A DNA stretch of 18,882 nt from Phycisphaerae bacterium (lineage in GTDB: Bacteria; Planctomycetota; Phycisphaerae; UBA1845; UTPLA1). Made by a program: the position numbers and the translations under genes. The notes under the pieces are model-generated. The model had not been told where the DNA came from. It made no database searches and worked only from the letters and a program-made list of their open reading frames with translations. Location: NCBI GenBank assembly GCA_016935885.1, contig JAFGQA010000076.1, positions 1 through 18,882 on the forward strand. Direction: 5' to 3'. Each line of letters opens with the position of its first letter. Within the stretch, counting starts at the first letter, position 1. This document shows positions 1-8,100 of the stretch, piece by piece.

Positions 1-20
1 GCCGAGAATCCTTTCTCGGC
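1..20 (+). terminator. Terminator-like hairpin at left edge
   Basis: Positions 1-7 (GCCGAGA) pair with 14-20 (TCTCGGC). They are followed by a T-rich stretch (CCTTGTTCTT, 21-30), which is the layout of a rho-independent terminator for a plus-strand transcript entering from the left. The same stem core and tail recur at 427-455. The window edge may cut the stem. Confidence 0.5.
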
Positions 21-32
21 CCTTGTTCTTCA

Positions 33-81
33 CAGGAAGGGATTCCTGCTGAAGATGGGTGCGAGAAGGGATTCTCGCACC
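33..81 (+). other. Two consecutive hairpins with GGGA tetraloops
   Basis: Positions 33-38 pair with 43-48 (CAGGAA/TTCCTG), and 58-67 pair perfectly with 72-81 (GGTGCGAGAA/TTCTCGCACC). Both enclose a GGGA loop, which fits the GNRA tetraloop consensus when read as plus-strand RNA. The two hairpins share AGAAGGGATTC-like sequence and their loops lie about 29 bp apart. They could be a 5' leader structure or part of a small structured RNA running to the terminator at 427-455. The function is unknown. Confidence 0.45.
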
Positions 82-426
82 AGCCGGTGGTGATGTGCAG
101 CGCGACACCGTCCAAACCTGTTTTCTGCTCCAGTCCTGCTATTCGGAATGTACCTGCGATGATGGGAAGGGCATGAAAGGGTGCACAAGTGATTTGTGTT
201 ACGACATGAGTACGTGTCCGAATGGGCCGAACGGCGTCGCGTGCGGATGGATCGCGGTGGTGCTGGTGCCGCAACCGGTGGTCATGAAACCGTAACCGGC
301 GGAGGAATGGACCGAGGCCGGTAGAAGGGCCTGTGGCGCCGGGTACGCCATAGGCGCCCCGACGCCCACGGGCGTAGTAAGGAGCACATAAGTATAAGAG
401 CAAAGGGATGTTGTTGAACATCCCCG
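82..426. other. Unassigned stretch with weak small ORFs
   Basis: No gene can be called confidently between the hairpins at 33-81 and the terminator-like hairpin at 427-455. A plus-strand frame open from GTG 59 to the stop at 293-295 would give a cysteine-rich peptide of up to 78 residues with eight cysteines, but its start lies inside the hairpin stem and no Shine-Dalgarno sequence is placed for it. A minus-strand frame from GTG 387 to 199 would give 62 residues rich in Gly, Pro and Ala with GC-rich third positions, also without a ribosome binding site. Self-complementary GGCGCC pairs and CGCCCACGGGCG around 335-375 would also suit a structured RNA transcribed on the plus strand. Confidence 0.3.
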
Positions 427-455
427 GGGCCGAGGATTCTTCCTCGGCCCTTCTT
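427..455 (+). terminator. Rho-independent-type terminator
   Basis: A perfect 10-bp stem (GGGCCGAGGA at 427-436 with TCCTCGGCCC at 441-450) closes a TTCT loop and is followed by TTCTT. The orientation would end plus-strand transcription of whatever is made from 60-426. It closely resembles the hairpin at 1-20, so two consecutive short transcription units may end with related terminators. Confidence 0.55.
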
Positions 456-485
456 ATGCCATGAGCCCGGGTGCGACGTGCTATT

Positions 486-582
486 AGCCCGTGGCAAAAG
501 GGAAAACAGCGGTTCGGAAACGCCGTTCCTGACCGTGAAAACCACCGGCTTTGACGCCGGTGCCACAGTTTTGCCACGGGCT
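486..582 (-). repeat. 97-bp inverted-repeat element, copy 1
   Basis: Perfect 14-bp terminal inverted repeats (AGCCCGTGGCAAAA at 486-499; its reverse complement at 569-582) enclose a CACCGGC/GCCGGTG hairpin and a GGAA/TTCC hairpin, so a strand can fold as a three-way junction. Read on the minus strand, the element starts one base after the TAG stop of addA (584-586), giving TAGCAGCCCG. It could end the addAB transcript. Full copies recur at 1369-1464 and 12004-12100, and a decayed half copy at about 6571-6600. No open reading frame for a mobility protein is inside. Confidence 0.8.
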
Positions 583-583
583 G

Positions 584-3500
584 CTATGACACCTCCACGA
601 TGCGCCGGCCGGCGAGGAATGCCAGCCAGCGGTGGGGGACCGGTCGCTGCCAGATTGACTCGACCGCGGCGGCGTAGATCTCCAACTGCCCGCGGTACTC
701 GGCGGCGCGGGCCGTCAGTTTGTCGCCTGAAACGGCGTCGGTCTTGTAGTCCAGGACTTCCCAGCCGTCGCCACAGTCAAAGAGACAGTCGATGATGCCG
801 CGGACGAGCATGATGTCCTCGTCGCCCTGGGCCGTTGCGGCCGGGTCGTAGCGCGCGGGATCGACGCCCATGACGAACGGCCACTCGCGCAGGACGCGCG
901 TGTGCTTCGACCGGAGCTTCTCGCCCAGCGGCGTCTCGAAGAACCAGGCAAGGTCGTCGAGGTCGATGCCGGCGGCCTCGGCCCGCAGGAAAGTGCCCGA
1001 TTTCACCATCGCGTGTAGCTGGTCTCCCAGGTCCGCCACGTCGCACCGGCGGCTGAGGTCCAGGCGTTGGAGGAACTCGTGCGTCCAGGTGCCGCGGCTT
1101 GTCGGGTCCGGCCCACGGGCGCGATGCAGAAACGCCGGCTCGTGGAATTGTTGCTGGAACATAGCGGGAACGGACTGCCTGCCTTGCCCGCCGGGCAAGC
1201 CCGTCCACGGCGCCGCGGGGTCCACGTCGTCCTGTTGCGTGTCCCATCGTTGCTTCAACACGCTGGCGGCGGCGACGGCGGGGACCCTCGTCAATGCGCG
1301 CGCGGGATAGGGGGTCGTCAGGCGCTGTATGACCGTTTCCACGGCTTGCGTGTCGGCTCTCTCGTAGCAGCCCGCGGTAAAAGGGAAAACAGCGGTTCGG
1401 AAACGCCGTTCCTGACCGTGAAGACCACCGGCGAGACGCCGGTGCCACAGTTTTGCCGCGGGCTGGTAGGCCGTCCCGGAATCCTCGTGCGGCCGTCGTC
1501 TTGGCGGTGATCCTGCGGGGTCCTTGCCTTTGCCGGGGTCCGCCGGTGACGCAGCAGGCGAGCCGCCCGCGCGCCGGTCCGGAGGCAGCCCGCCGGCAAG
1601 GATGTCTTCCAGTGGTGCCATCCGCGAGCAACGTTCCAACCGTCGCGTCACGCCAGTCTGCTGCGGGGGGGCGACGACCCACTGCGCCATGTCCTCCCGA
1701 TCGTAGACACGAACGTCGAACAATGGACACGATGCCCACTTTCCGCCGGTCATCTGTCCGGTGGAATCCACAGGCGGGAAGCCCTCGCCTCGTTTTGGAG
1801 ACACAGGCGAGACGCTTGTGCCACTAACGATCGGAATCTTCGCGTCTCGCGAAGAAACGTTTGGCACCGGTGTCTCGCCGGTGGGGTCACGGGCGGGACG
1901 CCCGTGCCACACTCTGGTTGCGGCCGGAGGCCGCGCTGTGCCACCTGTTGAAGACACCGGCAACTCGCTCGCGTCACGCGTGGTGCCCGTGAACGACATC
2001 GTCTCGGGCCGCTGGCAACAGATGGCTGCGGAGACCCAGTCCAACATGCCTTGCGCGGTCCGCCGATCCAGGACGGGCAGGGGGCCTTCGTGTCCGGCAT
2101 AACGCTGCCGATCGCGATCGAGCGCTGCCGGCGAGCCGGTGCCGACCAGGATCAGACGCTCCTTGGCCCGTGTCAGCGCTACATACAGGACACGCATCTC
2201 CTCGGCTCGGCATTCCGACTCCGCAGCCTGCGAGACCAGCCGGTGGGGCAGCGTGGGATAGGTGATGCGGCGATCGGCGTCGACGGCCTCCATGGCGACA
2301 CCGAGACGCCGGTCGAACAGGATTGACCCGCGTGCGTCGCTAAGATTGAAACGCTTACCCACCTCGCCCAGGATCACCACGGGGAACTCGAGTCCTTTGC
2401 TGCGGTGGATGCTCATGATCCGAACGACGTCGTCCGACGGCGAGACGACGGAGCCGGCGTCGAGGTCTTCGTCTGCTTCCTGCAAGCCGCCCACGAATTG
2501 CAGGAAGCGGTGCAGGCCCTGCCGCTGGAAAGTGCCGAATCGTCGGGCGTATTCGTGCAGGCGAAGCAGGTTGGCGCGGCGTTGCCGGCCGTCGCGAAGG
2601 CCGGCGACATAGGCAAGGTAGCCGCTGTCTTCGTAGACCTCCCACAAGACATCGGCCAACGGCTGTCTCCGCACGCGCTGCCGCCAGCGGCGCAGGCGGT
2701 CCATCGTTGCTGCCAGGTGCGATCGGAGTGTCTCGTCCGGGCCGCGGTGCGCATAGTCCCGGACCGCGGCGTGGAACGGCAGGTCGGCGCGGCGTCCGCC
2801 GGCCGCCGTCCGGATCTCGACCAGGTCGTTGTCCGTCGACGGTCTGCCGAGCACGGGCGACCGCAGCACGGCCGCCAGCGGGATGTCCTGCTGCTCGTTG
2901 TCGAGCAGTTGCAGCAGCGACAGGAGGTCGAGGACCTCCAACGAGTCGAAGAACCCGCCGGCCGAATCGGCGAAGACGGGCACGCCCAACTGCGAAATCG
3001 TCCGTACGAGCAAACTCGCACGGGGCTGCATCGAACGGAGCAGGATCACGATGTCTTTGTATGGAGTCCCGCTGGATGCCAGGTCCTTAATGCGCTGGGC
3101 GATGACGTACGCCTCGCGTTCGATCTGTTCCCAGTCGAAGGCCTCGGCGTTCTCGGTGTCGGGTCCCCCGTCCTCCTCGCCCTGTCTGATGCCGATTCGT
3201 TCCAGGATGTGCAATTCCAACGGCAAAGCCGGCGAGGCGGCACCGGCGGAGGCTCCCCCCCCACCGCTGTGGCACCGCTGTCTTGGTGCCTCGGAATCCT
3301 CGTGACCCTGCGGTGCCGCCGCCTCGAAACCCTTGTGGCACAGCGGTCCCGCCTCCTCGGAATCCTTGTGGTGCTGCGGTCCCGCCGCCTCGGAATCGTT
3401 GTGGCACTGTGGCCCCGCCTCCTCGGAATCGTTGTGGTGCTGCGGTCCCGCCTCCTCGGAATCCCTGTGGCACCGGCGTCCCGCCGGTGAAGACGCGGGC

Positions 3501-5170
3501 TGAACGCCCGTGCCACTGTGTCGGGAATCGCCCTCGGTCTCGGGAGGCTCACCGATGTTCGTATCATTGCCTGTTGGTCGTCCAGCCTTCAGACGCGCGT
3601 GCTCGTCGTAGGCGATGCGGCCGAGGTCCTGGGCCATCAGCCGCTCGAAGATCGCGTTGATGGCGTCGATGACCGCTGGGCGGCTTCGGAAGTTCTCAAG
3701 TAGGTCAATCGAGATGCCAGCAGCCTCATCCATGTCCGCGGCATCGTTCGGGTTCCAGCACCGGTTCGAGAAGGCCGCCTGCCGATCGAGGAACAACCGC
3801 GGCTCGGCCAACCGAAAGCGGTAGATGCTCTGCTTGACGTCGCCGACGGCGAACAGATTGCTCGGCCGGCCGGATTCGCACTCGCGACTGACCAGCCGCA
3901 GGATCTCCGCTTGGACCGCGTTGACGTCTTGGAACTCATCGACCAACACGTGCTCGTACTGGCCGCGCAGCCGTGCCGCGACGCCGGCGCTGTCGTCGCG
4001 CAGCAGGTCGAGCGTCATCCGCTCGAGGTCGGCGAAATCGACCACGCCCAGATCGCGTTTCGCATGCTGGTAGGACTTGCGGACGTCCTTCACGAGGCCC
4101 AGGAAGGTCTCGACGTGCCCGCGCGTCCGGGCAATGCCCTCGGCCCAGTCGGCGGTCGTGAACCTGCCGAATGCTTCCTTCAATCGCTTGGTGAACAACT
4201 CCTTGCCAACATTGCGAACGGTATCGGCCGCCGCTGCAAAGGCCTGCTGCTCGGCCTCGGGCAGGTTGCTCACCTTCTTCGTGCGGCGCGGCGCCTTCGG
4301 GAATTCGTACGCACCGATGCCGTCACGGCAGGTCTGATCCAAGGCCGTCGGGTCGTTGCTTTGTCCCAACGGAGTCAGCCATGCCCGCAGGGCGTGGCGA
4401 TAGTCCTCCAAACAGGCCACAGATGCGGCCACCACGGCCGGGCCACCGTGCAAGCCGGCCAGTTGGCCGGTGACGGCTTGCAGTTGCTCGGTCAACTCCG
4501 TCCGCAGCGCCTCGAATAGCAGATCCTTCCAGACATCCGGCAGACCACCCTCTGTTTGCGCCGCATAGCGTCGCGACGCCTCCGCGATCCACGTCTGAGG
4601 GTCCGGGATGGAATTCAAGAACGCATCAACGGCGAGCACACGTTGAATCAGGCCCTGTTCGCTGCTGCCACCGTACGCGGCCAGCAGGTCCAGGAACGCC
4701 TCGCCCGCCGGTCCAGTGTGTTCGGCAGACCGATCGAAGACCCGCCGGGCGGTTTCCTGTCTCAGCAGTATGGCGTCGTTGGCATCCATGATCGGCGCCT
4801 GCGGGTCCAGGTCCGCCTGGGCGAAGTAACGATTCAGGACCTGCCGGCAGAAACTGTGGATCGTCGATATCGAGGCCGTCTCCAATAAGGCCAACTGCCG
4901 TTGCAGCCACCGATTGGTCGGCGACGATTCCAGCCGCTCGCGCAGGGCGTCCCCGATCCGCTGCCGCATCTGGGCCGATGCCGCGTCCGTGAACGTCACC
5001 ACCAACAGGCGATCCACCGGACATGGCGGACGCGACTCGGCGATCAGGTGCGCGCATCGCTCGGCCAAGACGGCCGTCTTGCCGCTGCCGGCGCCCGCGG
5101 AGACGAGAACGCTCGTGCCGACTGTCCGGATGGCGGCCTGCTGGGACGGTGTCGGCGTGAACTCAGCCAT
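584..5170 (-). CDS. addA: ATP-dependent helicase/nuclease AddA
   Basis: This is the UvrD-like helicase and nuclease subunit of AddAB, which resects double-strand DNA breaks for recombination. The 1528-residue protein has the Walker A motif AGAGSGKT (25-32), the Walker B motif VDEFQD (about 410), GDVKQSIYRFR (about 443), SIHRSKGLEFP (about 925) and the arginine-finger motif VALTRAKE (about 995). The PD-(D/E)XK nuclease motif is VLDYKTD (about 1470). It is some 300 residues longer than Bacillus AddA (about 1230). The excess includes a six-unit 33-bp repeat (residues about 562-628), a palindrome cluster (about 1062-1136) and a complete 32-codon copy of the inverted-repeat element (about 1236-1267). 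The start ATG overlaps the addB stop by 8 bp. GGGAG lies 9 nt upstream, and AAGG touches the ATG. The stop TAG abuts element copy 1. The function call is firm; whether the insertions affect activity cannot be seen. Confidence 0.96.
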   Translation of the reverse strand: MAEFTPTPSQQAAIRTVGTSVLVSAGAGSGKTAVLAERCAHLIAESRPPCPVDRLLVVTFTDAASAQMRQRIGDALRERLESSPTNRWLQRQLALLETASISTIHSFCRQVLNRYFAQADLDPQAPIMDANDAILLRQETARRVFDRSAEHTGPAGEAFLDLLAAYGGSSEQGLIQRVLAVDAFLNSIPDPQTWIAEASRRYAAQTEGGLPDVWKDLLFEALRTELTEQLQAVTGQLAGLHGGPAVVAASVACLEDYRHALRAWLTPLGQSNDPTALDQTCRDGIGAYEFPKAPRRTKKVSNLPEAEQQAFAAAADTVRNVGKELFTKRLKEAFGRFTTADWAEGIARTRGHVETFLGLVKDVRKSYQHAKRDLGVVDFADLERMTLDLLRDDSAGVAARLRGQYEHVLVDEFQDVNAVQAEILRLVSRECESGRPSNLFAVGDVKQSIYRFRLAEPRLFLDRQAAFSNRCWNPNDAADMDEAAGISIDLLENFRSRPAVIDAINAIFERLMAQDLGRIAYDEHARLKAGRPTGNDTNIGEPPETEGDSRHSGTGVQPASSPAGRRCHRDSEEAGPQHHNDSEEAGPQCHNDSEAAGPQHHKDSEEAGPLCHKGFEAAAPQGHEDSEAPRQRCHSGGGGASAGAASPALPLELHILERIGIRQGEEDGGPDTENAEAFDWEQIEREAYVIAQRIKDLASSGTPYKDIVILLRSMQPRASLLVRTISQLGVPVFADSAGGFFDSLEVLDLLSLLQLLDNEQQDIPLAAVLRSPVLGRPSTDNDLVEIRTAAGGRRADLPFHAAVRDYAHRGPDETLRSHLAATMDRLRRWRQRVRRQPLADVLWEVYEDSGYLAYVAGLRDGRQRRANLLRLHEYARRFGTFQRQGLHRFLQFVGGLQEADEDLDAGSVVSPSDDVVRIMSIHRSKGLEFPVVILGEVGKRFNLSDARGSILFDRRLGVAMEAVDADRRITYPTLPHRLVSQAAESECRAEEMRVLYVALTRAKERLILVGTGSPAALDRDRQRYAGHEGPLPVLDRRTAQGMLDWVSAAICCQRPETMSFTGTTRDASELPVSSTGGTARPPAATRVWHGRPARDPTGETPVPNVSSRDAKIPIVSGTSVSPVSPKRGEGFPPVDSTGQMTGGKWASCPLFDVRVYDREDMAQWVVAPPQQTGVTRRLERCSRMAPLEDILAGGLPPDRRAGGSPAASPADPGKGKDPAGSPPRRRPHEDSGTAYQPAAKLWHRRLAGGLHGQERRFRTAVFPFTAGCYERADTQAVETVIQRLTTPYPARALTRVPAVAAASVLKQRWDTQQDDVDPAAPWTGLPGGQGRQSVPAMFQQQFHEPAFLHRARGPDPTSRGTWTHEFLQRLDLSRRCDVADLGDQLHAMVKSGTFLRAEAAGIDLDDLAWFFETPLGEKLRSKHTRVLREWPFVMGVDPARYDPAATAQGDEDIMLVRGIIDCLFDCGDGWEVLDYKTDAVSGDKLTARAAEYRGQLEIYAAAVESIWQRPVPHRWLAFLAGRRIVEVS
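1369..1464 (-). repeat. 96-bp inverted-repeat element inside addA, copy 2
   Basis: Terminal repeats AGCCCGCGGTAAAA (1369-1382) and TTTTGCCGCGGGCT (1451-1464) match with one mismatch. The interior matches copy 1 apart from a few substitutions and one missing base in the inner hairpin, so the element is 32 codons long and does not shift the addA frame. The stem has changed on both arms relative to copy 1 (CCCGTGG/CCACGGG to CCCGCGG/CCGCGGG). The flanking triplet read on the minus strand is TAC, where copies 1 and 3 have TAG, so translation continues through the element. Confidence 0.85.
1795..1955. repeat. Cluster of small palindromic repeats inside addA
   Basis: Several short palindromes of the GTGGCACCGGCG type are packed together. 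One ends near 1823 (ACAGGCGAGACGCTTGTGCCAC). A double one at 1861-1910 holds ACCGGTG...CGCCGGTG and CACGGGCGGGACGCCCGTG. Another at about 1918-1950 holds GCGGCCGGAGGCCGC. All are read in the addA frame without a stop, adding roughly 50-70 residues between the helicase and nuclease parts of the protein. Confidence 0.65.
3288..3485. repeat. 33-bp tandem repeat (6 units) inside addA
   Basis: Six head-to-tail 33-bp units start at 3288, 3321, 3354, 3387, 3420 and 3453. The plus-strand consensus resembles TCCTCGGAATCSTTGTGG followed by YRCTGCGGTCCCGCC. On the minus strand each unit encodes an 11-residue variant of H-[HN]-[ND]-D-S-E-E-A-G-P-Q. The last unit runs directly into a palindromic element (CACCGGCGTCCCGCCGGTG and GGCTGAACGCCCGTGCCAC, to about 3515), which suggests that the array expanded from an arm of that element. 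Confidence 0.85.
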
Positions 5171-8100
5171 CCTTGTTTTCTCCCGACTGGCCGGTCAACT
5201 CGTCTAGCACTCGGGTGCGGCTCATTCGGGCAAACGTTCGCGCCTGTCGCGTGACATACTCGTACCGGCACACCGATCGATACAGGCAGCGTGAACAGCG
5301 CAGGTCCTTCCCCAGCCGCGCCGGCGACACCGCAACGTTGCCCGACAGCCAATCGTCCGCGAGTTCACCCATCTTCCGTCGGACGTGATCCAGCATGACC
5401 GGCAGAACACCGCCACGTACGGCATCCGAATTGTCGATGTACCCCATCTCGCCTTTCGTCGTTCGGTGGACGGCGAAGACCGAGCTCCAGCCGGATTCCA
5501 AACTTGGATCCAGCCGGTCGATCCAGTCGAAATCCACCACGCCGCGGGGCTTGTAGGACTTGTATCCGTTGAATGCCTCCTCCTCGGCTTCGTCCGGGTG
5601 CTGCACCCTTTCGTACAAGCCGAGCAACGGGACGTAGAATGCCCCGCCGGGAACCAGCGTCGTGCTCGTTAGGCCCCCGCCCTGGTCCCGGATGACCAGC
5701 AGGTACGCCAACAACTGCAACGCCAATCCGTGGTAAACCTCGTCCAGTTGCAGCCGCCGGCCGATCGACCGCTTGTAATCCAGAACAACCGCCAACGAGA
5801 CGTCATCGGCCTGCAACACATCCACTCGGTCGATCTTGCCGCGAACCTGCACCGTCCGCCCGCCGGCAGTCCGCAACTCCAGTGCCGGCAAGGCCTCCGC
5901 CTCGTCACCGCCAAACCGCATTTCCGTTGTCACTGATTGCAGCGGCGTCCGTCCAATCGCGGATTGCTGACCGGCCAGGGCTGCCGGCAATTCCACGCTG
6001 CTCCGCCAAATCGCCTTGCGTTGCTCGTTATCCTCCATGCGCGCCTGCTCAGCATATGCTGGCACCACTGTCCGGCTTAGGCGCGATAGGTTCCTGGCGA
6101 TCTCGGTCGCCGACATATCCCGCAAGCTTGTGCCGGTCTCCATCAACTCGTTGACGAACTGCTCCAGGATCGTGTGATACAGCAGGCCCATGTCCAACGA
6201 GGAGACCTCGTGCCGCGCGCGCGGCACAAGCCGCAGGCCGCTCGCCGCAAAATGCTGAAACGGACACCAGGCGAATTGCTCCAGCCGCGTGACGCTCGTG
6301 CGATGCGGCGGCGACCACAACGCGGCCGTGGCCGCGGCGGACAACTGGGCCGCCGGCGGAGGCGCCAACGCCGACATCACCGCCCCAACGGTTGCGGACA
6401 CCGGTTCTGTGGACCGCGCCCACGCGTACAGTGCCATCCATGTGGCACTATCTCGGTCGGCACCGGCGCCGAGGTGGGATTCTTGGCCCAGCATCTGGCC
6501 ATCTTGTGGCACCGGCGCCGGACCATCTTGTGGCACCGCCGTCTCGGCGGTGAAGCCACAGGCGAGACGCCTGTGCCACAGTTCTCGCGACGGGCTGCTA
6601 TCTCCATGGTCGGCGACGTGCTCGCACCACGCCCGCATGTTCATTGCCAGCCCGCCGGCCAACTGCTCCCCTGTGCTGACCGCCCCCGGTCCGCCGGCTT
6701 CAACGGTCTCGACCGTCACCTCTGGCAGCACCGCCCGCAGCGACGCCCAATACGGAGATGGCGACAACTGTCTACCCGCCTCGTCGCTTTCCGGATAGCT
6801 CACCCACAAGAACTCGCTCGGCCGCGTCACGGCGATGTAGGCCAACATGCGCTCATCAAGAAGCTGCTGCGCCTGCGTGCGGCCGAGCTTCACGCCGCAC
6901 GCATCGAGCCGCGCCCGCTCCTCGTCACCGAGGATCGTGTCCTGTGCCACACGAGCCGGAAACAGACCGTCCTCGAACCCCAACACGAAAACCGCCCGTA
7001 CCGGTGGATGTCGGCTCCGTTCGACGGAACTGACCAACACTTGGTCCACCGTCGCCGGCACCAGCCCCAACGTGAACTCCGACAGACCGGATTCGAGCAC
7101 GTCCCGAAACTGCCGCCCCGTCATCTGTTGGTCGCCGAGCGCCTCGGCCATCTCGTCGAGCAGCTTCACAAGGTCCGACCAGACCTGTCGATGTTCCTCC
7201 ACCTCGTCGAGGTCCCCACGGGCCGCTGCCTCGGCGCACCACGCCGCCAAGTGATCCGCCACGCCCAATCGTTCCAACAGCGCGTACAACCGCTCCACCC
7301 ACTTCCGGCACGCCGGCTGCCCACGTTTGCCTGCTTCTGCCGGCCACCACGCACTGACGCGCTCGCGCAGCCCGGTTCGCGATTCGTTGACCGCCGTCAA
7401 CGCCTGTCGTGCTGCGCTGCTTTGGAGCCGGTCGTCTCCACGCGGCACGACTGGGTATGACCAAGGCTCCTCCCAGATGTCTGGCGTTACTAAGCCGTGC
7501 GCGAGAACGTAGTTTTCCAAAGCATCCGCAGCTTCGTCATCGAGTCCACCGAGCCCGCTCTTCAGCAGCATCGTGATGGCTTGACCGAACGGCCCTTCGG
7601 CGTGCATGGCCAGCGCACCCCGAACCGCCTGCACCAACGGATGGTGACGTGTCGGCCGGCGCCGGTCGATGAAAAACGGAATATCGTGCGCCCGGAGACT
7701 GGCGGAAACCAAATCGTGGTACTGGCCTAAATCCCGAACGACGATCGCTACGTCCCGGTACCGCATCGGTGCGTCCGACCGTTGCACGAGGTCAACCAAC
7801 GTGCCGATCGCCCCCGCCACCTCCGCCCGCCGATCTGGCGCTCTGACCAAGCGCACAGGTATCGAGAAGGGAGCCTCGCCGTATCGTGATTGCTGGTTGT
7901 CGCGGGACCGCGAATTCTCGCGCTCCGCCTGCTCTTTGTGGCACCGCCGATTCTTGTGGCACCGCCGTCCCGGCGGTGGCGCCTCAGGCGAGACGTCCGT
8001 GCCACGGTCTTCGCCGCGTGTCACCGGCAGCTTGCGTACCGCTGGCAGCTCCTTGGGTGCCACTGGCAGCTTGCTGCCAGTGCTGCTCGGGCGCACCGCC

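Noticed and set aside
199..387. Minus-strand 62-codon frame with GC-rich third positions near the left edge
   Set aside because: It has a GTG start with no ribosome binding site and no recognisable motif, and the hairpins around it point to plus-strand transcription. It is noted inside the unassigned-region entry instead of being called as a gene.
486..582. Cloverleaf-like fold that could be a tRNA
   Set aside because: It lacks the conserved T-loop, anticodon and acceptor-end features, and it is repeated as a dispersed element, including inside addA.
3288..3485. CRISPR-like regular repeats
   Set aside because: The 33-bp units are head to tail with no unique spacers and lie inside the open addA frame.
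2405..3490. Long plus-strand open frame opposite addA (361 codons)
   Set aside because: It is antisense to conserved AddA helicase motifs and shows no family motif; it is a by-product of high GC content.
6174..7460. Plus-strand open frame opposite addB (428 codons)
   Set aside because: It is rich in Arg, His and Pro, as expected from the complement of GC-rich coding sequence, and has no recognisable domain.
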